Origin: Flammeovirga yaeyamensis
GTDB taxonomy: Bacteria > Bacteroidota > Bacteroidia > Cytophagales > Flammeovirgaceae
Direction: 5' to 3'
Assembly: GCF_018736045.1 (NCBI RefSeq)
Contig: NZ_CP076133.1
Coordinates: 1,612,001 to 1,676,000, forward strand
DNA length: 64,000 bases
Of the stretch, positions 57,962-64,000 are shown piece after piece. Each line of letters opens with the position of its first letter. Position 1 is the first letter of the stretch. The notes beneath the pieces were generated by a model, which saw only the letters and a list, made by a program, of their open reading frames with translations, was not told the DNA's origin and did no database searches. The position numbers were made by a program, and so were the translations under genes.

Positions 57962-58119
57962 GAATAGGTATTTTATAATTAAATCATACAAATTTATTAT
58001 ATCGTATTAATATATAATTAACGCATAGTTTAAGGTTATATTAAGTTTCTAATTCATGGGTATACTTTTTGATATTTGTTTATCAAATTAAACTCCAATT
58101 TCATTGATATTTGATTTCC

Positions 58120-58725
58120 ATGCTTATACAATCTATCAAATTAAAACTTCTTTTTTTTCTTTTCAGTTTTGTAATCACAGTTCAAAGTTACGCTCAAGAT
58201 TATAAAGCCATACAAATTGATTTAGAAAAGATCGCTCAAGAAAATATAGAAATTAGAAATCAAGTGGTACCCACAATGAGAAAATATGGCTATGCTTCTT
58301 TTAAAATGGACTCTCTGAATACGGAAATCCAAAAGTTTGATTCCATGGCTTTATCAAAAGCAACTTTTATTATTGATACTTACGGATGGTTAGGAAAAGA
58401 CAAAATCGGTGATACCGCAAATCAAGCTTTATTCACCATCATACAGCATGCACAAGATAAAGAAATAAGGATGAAGTATTTTCCATTATTAGAATCATCC
58501 GCCTTAAAAGGTGAATCCGAACTATGGGAAATGGCTAGTATGAAAGATAGAATGTTAGTGGAAAATGGAGAAAAACAATTATATGGGACCCAATCAAAAT
58601 TGGTGGATGGAAAAGTAGAATTGTATCCTGTTGAGGATGCAGAAAACTTGAATAAAAGACGTAGAAAGGTGGGAATAAAGAAGATGAAGTCTAGTGAGAT
58701 AAAAGAAATTTTATTGAATAATTAG
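58120..58725 (+). CDS. DUF6624-like secreted protein
   Basis: A protein of 201 residues with a signal peptide (FLFSFVITVQSYAQ). The body has FIIDTYGWLGKDKIGDTANQALFTIIQHAQD, SELWEMASMKDRMLVENGEKQLYGTQ and PVEDAENLNKRRRKVGI, which fit DUF6624, a family of unknown function. An in-frame TTG at 58111 is less likely than the ATG at 58120. First of four rightward small genes. Confidence 0.7.
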   Translation: MLIQSIKLKLLFFLFSFVITVQSYAQDYKAIQIDLEKIAQENIEIRNQVVPTMRKYGYASFKMDSLNTEIQKFDSMALSKATFIIDTYGWLGKDKIGDTANQALFTIIQHAQDKEIRMKYFPLLESSALKGESELWEMASMKDRMLVENGEKQLYGTQSKLVDGKVELYPVEDAENLNKRRRKVGIKKMKSSEIKEILLNN

Positions 58726-58817
58726 TTGATAATCATGTTCTACTTTATTATAATTCTATTTGGCTACAATTGTTATATTTATGAAAATGGATTTTAGGTT
58801 TTATTCAGTAGATATTT

Positions 58818-59234
58818 ATGTCGAAAAAATTAATCATATTTTCAATTGTATTATTAATTAGTAATGCTGTTTTTTCTCAAGAATTTGATGAAATTTCAAA
58901 AGCATACTTTCCTGATCAAGAGGTTGTAGATAATGCTGAATCTCAAGTTCAAACATCCCTACTACAGCTTCAAGATAGTCTAGAATTTAATAAAAGAGCA
59001 GTTAAATTACGAAAATTTGACCTTGACCTTAGAATTGACTTTTCGGATAAAGAAATACAAAAAAAATATATAAAATCAATTAAGAACAATGAGCAAATGA
59101 TGACTTATAAATATGTTCATCAACCATATAAAACCGGAGTGGGGTATGTTATTACTTATTCCTTTGATCAATATGGTAATATCATGAATAAGGAAATAGC
59201 TCTAATGATAATATATTCCTGTAATGTCAATTAA
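58818..59234 (+). CDS. Hypothetical small secreted protein
   Basis: A 138-residue protein with a signal peptide (MSKKLIIFSIVLLISNAVFSQ). The remainder is charged, with FDEISKAYFPDQEV, YVHQPYKTGVGYVITYSFDQYGN and a lone Cys near the end. No family recognised. It lies 92 bp after the DUF6624-like gene and 20 bp before the next, so co-transcription is likely. Confidence 0.6.
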   Translation: MSKKLIIFSIVLLISNAVFSQEFDEISKAYFPDQEVVDNAESQVQTSLLQLQDSLEFNKRAVKLRKFDLDLRIDFSDKEIQKKYIKSIKNNEQMMTYKYVHQPYKTGVGYVITYSFDQYGNIMNKEIALMIIYSCNVN

Positions 59235-59254
59235 GCCAAATAAATAATTTTTTT

Positions 59255-59935
59255 ATGAACTACTTCAAGCAAACAAAAGATTTAGTACTCATATCCATAA
59301 TGAACATAGTAATCTTTACTTTTTTTAGTTTCATTAATGGCATTCAATTACACTATATAATAATATTATCAATGGTTCAAATTATTATAATTATGCCAAT
59401 TTTAATATTATTTAAAAATTATAGTAAGAACTGTAATACAAGCAGCTTGAATTTATCTAACAATCAAATTATCATTCAATCAAAAACTAATAAAAAATAT
59501 ATAATAGATTATTCAGATATTGAGGAAGTAAAATTAATTCTTCAATTACATCATAGAAAAGATGAGTTTCTTGGTCGATCAAGATGGATGCCTTTCTCAA
59601 GTTTTGGTTTTCTAATTCTTTATGCCTCAAATAAGAAATTCGTTGTAAATAAAGACCATATTATTGGTTCTCTGAATAACTTTAAAAAAATGAAAATAGA
59701 TTATATTTTCTTCCCCTATATAAGCAAGTCTATTCTTAGAAGTCAAAAAGAAATTCATGAAAGAAAAACAAATAAGATAAAGTCTAAAATCTATCATTTT
59801 ATGAAAGTCCATGAGAAATTATCTGTTGTTGAACTTCAAAATAATATCAATAAAGGAAAAAAATACTATGACAAAGAAGCTATTATTGCAATGGAACTTT
59901 TGCTTGAAAAGAAACATAATATAAGTTCAAACTAG
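59255..59935 (+). CDS. Membrane protein, PH/YcxB-like soluble domain
   Basis: A 226-residue protein with two membrane helices near the N-terminus (VLISIMNIVIFTFFSFINGI and YIIILSMVQIIIIMPILILF) and a basic, beta-rich soluble part (NNQIIIQSKTNKKYIIDYSDIEEVKLIL, then FLILYASNKKFVV), which resembles YcxB-like/PH-type domains. Very AT-rich. Function unknown. Confidence 0.55.
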   Translation: MNYFKQTKDLVLISIMNIVIFTFFSFINGIQLHYIIILSMVQIIIIMPILILFKNYSKNCNTSSLNLSNNQIIIQSKTNKKYIIDYSDIEEVKLILQLHHRKDEFLGRSRWMPFSSFGFLILYASNKKFVVNKDHIIGSLNNFKKMKIDYIFFPYISKSILRSQKEIHERKTNKIKSKIYHFMKVHEKLSVVELQNNINKGKKYYDKEAIIAMELLLEKKHNISSN

Positions 59936-59972
59936 ATATAAACTATTCAAAAAATACTAACTATAACTCTTC

Positions 59973-60239
59973 ATGAAAAACCTAATAACTATCTTCTTTC
60001 TAATTCTTAATACTCACGTATGTGAAGCTCAAGAATTAGACAGCAATATTAGAAAAAACATTATTTCTACTGAATTCGCAGGTCCCTTTGTATTAGGATA
60101 TGGTGTACATTATGAAAGATATTTGATGTATCAATCACATATAAGATTCTCTTTAAGAACTGGTGCTGGGGTAATCGATTCTTCTAAGAAATGGTCAACT
60201 TACTTTGGGGGAAGTTTGATCATTAAAGACACAAAATAA
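59973..60239 (+). CDS. Short outer-membrane-barrel-like protein, possibly truncated
   Basis: An 88-residue protein with a signal peptide (to HVCEAQ, about residue 20) and then strands typical of small outer-membrane barrels (FAGPFVLGYGVHYERYLM, RFSLRTGAGVIDSS, YFGGSLIIKDTK). Related barrels usually have about 160-200 residues, so this holds only the first few strands and may be a gene remnant. It ends at a terminator. Confidence 0.5.
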   Translation: MKNLITIFFLILNTHVCEAQELDSNIRKNIISTEFAGPFVLGYGVHYERYLMYQSHIRFSLRTGAGVIDSSKKWSTYFGGSLIIKDTK

Positions 60240-60240
60240 T

Positions 60241-60308
60241 TCCCCCTTAAACCTCTTCATAAATTAAGATCTAAGGGGGATCTTTTGATAGGTTTCAACC
60301 TATCAAAA
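60241..60308. terminator. Double-hairpin bidirectional terminator
   Basis: Hairpin 1: TCCCCCTTA / TAAGGGGGA (60241-60249, 60272-60280). Hairpin 2: a perfect 12-bp stem TTTTGATAGGTT / AACCTATCAAAA (60283-60294, 60297-60308) with 2-nt loop. They separate the convergent small barrel and GH3 genes. Confidence 0.85.
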
Positions 60309-60324
60309 TAAACTATATCACCAA

Positions 60325-60344
60325 CCCATGACTTCAGTTATGGG
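60325..60344. repeat. REP-like hairpin
   Basis: CCCATGACT / AGTTATGGG with a 2-nt loop and one G-T pair, right after the double terminator. May be a REP-type element or extra transcript stabiliser. No second copy was seen in the window. Confidence 0.5.
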
Positions 60345-60374
60345 CTAGTCCAAGTAATTGATTTTATTTAAAAC

Positions 60375-63032
60375 TTACTTCACCTCAAAACCACTCTCCA
60401 ATCGAATATCATCAGATGCAGCACCGACCATTATTTTGAACTCACCAGACTCAACAACACGTTTCATCTGTCTGTTCCAAAGACTTATGTCGTCAGGTGT
60501 TAAAGTAAGAGATACTTCTTTTGTTTCTCCTGCTTTAAGATCTACTCTATCGAATCCTCTTAACTGCATAATTGGAGTTGCAACAGAACTCACTACATCC
60601 TGAATATATAACTGAACCACCTCTGTACCTTCAGTAGATGATGTATTTTTCACCTTAAACCTAACGGTGATATTCTCATCTTTATCAATTTGTTTATTTG
60701 ATAATGATAGATCCGAATAGTCAAATGAACTATAGTTCAATCCATGACCAAAAGCAAAAAGTGGTGTACTCTTTTCATCCACATAGTGGTGTGATGATGA
60801 TCTCTTGTGGTTATAATATAATGGTAATTGTCCTTCACTTCTTGGGAAAGTAATTGGTAGTTTTGCTGAAGGATTTACTTTTCCAGTAATAATATCTACT
60901 GTTCCTTGTCCACTTAACTCACCAGCATACCATGTTTCCAAAATAGCATCTGCCTGTTCAACTTCATCGTTAAGAACTAATGGGCGACCATTCTGAAGTA
61001 CCAAAATAATTGGAGTTCCGGTAGCATGAACAGCCTCAATTAAACCTTTATGATAAGTGCTTACTTCTAGGCTTGTTTTATCAAGTCCCTCCCCTGATTC
61101 TTCAAGAGATTCTCCAACCACTACTACAGCAACATCAGCTTTTTTCGCTTCTTCAACAGCTTCTTCATACATTGAGAACTTACTTACTTCAAAATCAGGT
61201 TTTACTCTCCAACGAAGACCAATTCCATTTGAATCTACCAAGCCAGCATGTTCCATTCTAATTTTGTATTTTTGTCCTTTTTTGAGAGAAATTGTGCGTG
61301 TACGAGTAAGATTCCATGATTCTGCATTCCAGCAATCGATAAATAAAGAGTCTTCTAAGAAAAGTCTACCATAATCATCGGCAACTAATGCAAAAGTATA
61401 TTCACCATCATATTTTGGTACAATATAGCCTTCGTATTTTGTCGAATAATTTGATGCACTTACGCCAGCCGCGGGGCTTAAATTATGCCAATTGCGAATC
61501 AACTCAGAAGTTACTTCGGTAACTACAGCTTTACCAGTTAAATCAGGTGAATTAAAAAACTGTCTTGTTAAGCCACCTTGCTGACCATCAAAAGTATATA
61601 ATACATCTGCATCGATGTGTTCAAAGGCATTGGCTGGAAGTTTTGGGTTGACAAATTTTATATCGTAATCAGTATTCTCAAATGCTTTTACAATGGATAC
61701 ACCTTCCAATTCTTTAGGAGAATAGCCTCCTAAATTTACTTCATCAGCCATTTGTCCAAGTACTGCGACTTTCTTTACTTCTTTACTTAATGGTAAAATT
61801 TGGTTCTTGTTTTGAAGCAGTACAATTGATTTATGTGCAGATTCTAAAGCCAATTCTTGATGTTCTTCACAGTGGTAACGTTGGTCTTTTAAACTCTCAT
61901 CGATATATGGATTCTCAAACAATCCCAATCTGAATTTCACATACAATACACTTGCTACTGCTCGGTCTACATCGGCCATAGCTAAAGTTTTGTCATCAAT
62001 AGCTTCTCTTATAGATTGTTCAAAAACTTCATGAGAGTAATCATAAAATTGCATATCTAAACCAGCTTTGATAGAATTTGTAATGGCCTCTTTTGGCGTT
62101 GCTGCTGTAAAATGACTATTCTGTTGTTTTGCTATAGCTCCTAAATCAGAAATTACCATTCCTTTAAAGCCCCACTCCTCTCTCAGGAGATCATGTAATA
62201 ACCATTTATCAGCTGCTGCAGGAATACCATCCCATTCATGATACGCAGCCATTGCTCCTAAAGCTTCTCCTTCTGTAAATGCTTTTTCGAAAACATATAA
62301 GAAATTGGTTCTTGCTTCTCTTTCTCCAATATACACTGGAGATGTATTGCTACCTCCTTCCGGTATACTGTGAATACCAAAGTGTTTTGGTTCAGCTACA
62401 ATAGCATCATCTTTCGTTAGATCATCTCCTTGCATACCTTTAATGATAGCCACACCATTTCTTGCCGCTAAATAAGGATCTTCTCCATAAGTTTCTTGCA
62501 CACGGCCCCAACGAGGTTCCCTGCCAATACCTAACACTGGTGAAAGCACCATATGTACACCTACAGATCTAGTTTCTCGTGCCACAGCATGACCAATTTT
62601 ATTCATCAAAAGAGTATCCCACATACTCCCCATTCCGATAGGAACAGGAAATGCTGTCGACTTCTTCCCTTGATATCCATGTAAAGCTTCTTCGATGAAG
62701 AGTACTGGAATCCCTAAACGCGTTTTTTCAACAAAATATTTTTGTAATGCGTTAGATAATTTGGCGTTTTCAGGATAATAATCGTGTACCGAACCAACAC
62801 TTTTATCCCCTAACAGTGCTTTTACTTTTTTCTTATCTAAAACACCATCAACAGAAATGTCTCCTCCCGAGTACATATCAAGCTGTTGAATTTTTTCGTC
62901 GAGGGTCATACGATTGACCAGATCATCTACTCTTTCGTTAATTGGTAGTTTTGCATTTTTGTATGCAGGGTTCTTATTATTTATTCCTGCAGAAATAAGG
63001 AATAATGATATACATAGGATGAAGTACCTCAT
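60375..63032 (-). CDS. GH3 family beta-glycosidase with PA14 insert
   Basis: An 885-residue GH3 enzyme: signal peptide, TIM-barrel domain (about 35-375), alpha/beta sandwich (about 415-480 and 620-740), an inserted PA14 lectin-like domain (about 490-615: GLTRQFFNSPDL to RMEHAGLVDSNGIGLRW) and a C-terminal FnIII-like domain. IGREPRWGRVQETYGEDP and PKHFGIH are typical; the nucleophile is Asp296 in VISDLGAI, where most relatives have SDW. It removes beta-linked sugars (glucose, xylose or similar) from oligosaccharides. It is not linked by operon to the mannan genes. Confidence 0.9.
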   Translation of the reverse strand: MRYFILCISLFLISAGINNKNPAYKNAKLPINERVDDLVNRMTLDEKIQQLDMYSGGDISVDGVLDKKKVKALLGDKSVGSVHDYYPENAKLSNALQKYFVEKTRLGIPVLFIEEALHGYQGKKSTAFPVPIGMGSMWDTLLMNKIGHAVARETRSVGVHMVLSPVLGIGREPRWGRVQETYGEDPYLAARNGVAIIKGMQGDDLTKDDAIVAEPKHFGIHSIPEGGSNTSPVYIGEREARTNFLYVFEKAFTEGEALGAMAAYHEWDGIPAAADKWLLHDLLREEWGFKGMVISDLGAIAKQQNSHFTAATPKEAITNSIKAGLDMQFYDYSHEVFEQSIREAIDDKTLAMADVDRAVASVLYVKFRLGLFENPYIDESLKDQRYHCEEHQELALESAHKSIVLLQNKNQILPLSKEVKKVAVLGQMADEVNLGGYSPKELEGVSIVKAFENTDYDIKFVNPKLPANAFEHIDADVLYTFDGQQGGLTRQFFNSPDLTGKAVVTEVTSELIRNWHNLSPAAGVSASNYSTKYEGYIVPKYDGEYTFALVADDYGRLFLEDSLFIDCWNAESWNLTRTRTISLKKGQKYKIRMEHAGLVDSNGIGLRWRVKPDFEVSKFSMYEEAVEEAKKADVAVVVVGESLEESGEGLDKTSLEVSTYHKGLIEAVHATGTPIILVLQNGRPLVLNDEVEQADAILETWYAGELSGQGTVDIITGKVNPSAKLPITFPRSEGQLPLYYNHKRSSSHHYVDEKSTPLFAFGHGLNYSSFDYSDLSLSNKQIDKDENITVRFKVKNTSSTEGTEVVQLYIQDVVSSVATPIMQLRGFDRVDLKAGETKEVSLTLTPDDISLWNRQMKRVVESGEFKIMVGAASDDIRLESGFEVK

Positions 63033-63377
63033 TTCATTTAGGTTTAATTACCCACTGAGTAAGTGAGCTTTATTTAGAGTTAATTATGTGTATTCTCATC
63101 AAAATAGACTATTTGATGTTGATGATCAAAAGTAATTTGAACACTAATTTTTTTTGATGACAGAAATTATCTTTCATTTTCTTTATACCTAAAAAACTAT
63201 AATGAATTTGATAAGTTATACAGGTATTGAATTTTATTTACATTGTTACTTTTTTACCTTGTAAGTGATCAATACAAATGAATTAAAAACCATTCAATAC
63301 AATATTAATTTAAACTATAAATCAGATTATTTTTTATCAATCTTTCTCTATGATCTGATCCATTTAAACTTCAATTC
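63033..63377. other. Divergent intergenic region
   Basis: A 345-bp gene-free stretch between the divergent GH3 and BNR genes. A minus-strand TACTTTTG near 63120-63130 resembles a -7 box for GH3. A 9-bp direct repeat TCAATACAA (63269-63277, 63294-63302; 25-bp period) lies upstream of the rightward gene. Nothing else was recognised. Confidence 0.4.
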
Positions 63378-64000
63378 ATGAAAAAATTTAAACTATTGCT
63401 CCTTTCAGCACTCATTATTTTTTCTTGGCATTCATCTTATGCTCAAAAGAAGAAAAAGGCTGTTAAAGCAAATCAACCATCTCTTGATACTCACCTATTT
63501 GATAGTCTTACTTTTCGAAGTATCGGCCCCGCATTTATGTCGGGTAGAATTGCCGATTTAGCCATCGATCCCATCAACGAAAACATTTGGTATGTAGCAG
63601 TTGGTTCAGGTGGAGTATGGAAAACTGTCAATGCGGGAACCACGTTTGAGCCTATTTTTGATAACCAATCGGTATATTCGATAGGATGTGTGACTATTGA
63701 CCCCAACTCCCCTAATACTATTTGGGTAGGAACAGGAGAAAATGTAGGCGGTAGACACGTTGCTTTCGGTGATGGTATTTACAGAAGTCAGGACAGTGGA
63801 AAAACCTGGGAAAATATGGGTTTGAAAAACTCAGAACACATTTCGAAAATTATTGTTCATCCAGATAATTCTGATGTTATCCTTGTCGCTTCACAAGGTC
63901 CCCTTTGGAGTGAAGGTGGTGACAGAGGATTTTTTAAATCTAAAGATGGTGGTAAAATTTGGACCAAAACACTTGGTGATGATGCTTTCACAGGAGTAAC
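63378..64000 (+). CDS. BNR/sortilin-type propeller protein, 5' part
   Basis: The first 207 codons of a secreted protein that continues beyond the window. A signal peptide ends SSYAQ (about residue 23). Then SIGPAFMSGRIADLAIDPINENIWYVAVGSGGVWKTVNAGTTF and repeats of DSGKTW/DGGKIW type (SQDSGKTWENMG, SKDGGKIWTK) show BNR/sortilin-like propeller blades, as in large Bacteroidota proteins annotated as glycosyl hydrolase or VPS10-domain proteins. The ATG at 63378 gives the signal peptide. Substrate or ligand unknown. Confidence 0.8.
   Translation, partial: MKKFKLLLLSALIIFSWHSSYAQKKKKAVKANQPSLDTHLFDSLTFRSIGPAFMSGRIADLAIDPINENIWYVAVGSGGVWKTVNAGTTFEPIFDNQSVYSIGCVTIDPNSPNTIWVGTGENVGGRHVAFGDGIYRSQDSGKTWENMGLKNSEHISKIIVHPDNSDVILVASQGPLWSEGGDRGFFKSKDGGKIWTKTLGDDAFTGV

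Overview
The window looks like a chromosomal segment from a marine Bacteroidota, most likely the Cytophagales and close to Flammeovirga. This is an inference. The grounds are strongly AT-rich DNA, several exported proteins ending in type IX secretion (T9SS, Por-type) sorting domains, a SusC/SusD pair under an ECF sigma/FecR system, Bacteroidota-type promoters (TTTG, about 20 bp, TAnnTTTG), and many carbohydrate-active enzymes. No rRNA, tRNA, CRISPR array, transposase or phage gene was seen.

Layout. 1-6 kb: two GH92 alpha-mannosidases (one cut by the window edge), a QorB-like reductase, a T9SS-exported GH117-like enzyme and a mazEF toxin-antitoxin pair. 6-13 kb: housekeeping-type and hypothetical genes (DUF808 protein, esterase, DUF695-like protein, methyltransferase, AlkC-like DNA glycosylase) and an unusual phosphoglycerol-transferase/GDPD-like fusion. 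13-26 kb: one 13.2-kb gene for a 4,406-residue modular T9SS surface protein. 26-33 kb: a bestrophin channel, then an operon transcribed leftwards of a glycyl-radical-enzyme activase, a divergent glycyl radical enzyme (GRE), a cupin and a GH47 mannosidase lipoprotein. 33-38 kb: a small lipoprotein, two tandem paralogous T9SS proteins and a lipoprotein/barrel pair. 38-49 kb: GH130, SSS symporter, exported Gfo/Idh oxidoreductase, SusD, SusC, FecR anti-sigma and ECF sigma factor, all leftward. 49-60 kb: mostly rightward accessory genes (SMR exporter, Crp-family regulator, SMP-30-like lipoprotein, COG0523 GTPase, membrane proteins, a purple-acid-phosphatase-like enzyme and small secreted proteins). 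60-64 kb: a GH3 glycosidase and the start of a BNR/sortilin-type repeat protein.

How the genes may work together. GH92 and GH47 trim alpha-mannose. The GH130 protein closely resembles mannosyl-N-acetylglucosamine/mannooligosaccharide phosphorylases, which act on the Man-beta-1,4-GlcNAc left from N-glycan cores. With the adjacent SSS transporter and the SusCD/FecR/sigma unit, the window reads as a locus for high-mannose N-glycan or mannan use. An endoglycosidase is not in the window. The least explained part is the GRE operon. Its catalytic-cysteine motif is GCNW rather than the GCVE of known GRE lyases, and its four genes share one promoter and one terminator with a mannosidase. This suggests, but does not prove, radical chemistry on a mannan-derived sugar.

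All calls come from reading the sequence and from remembered family features; no database search was run.
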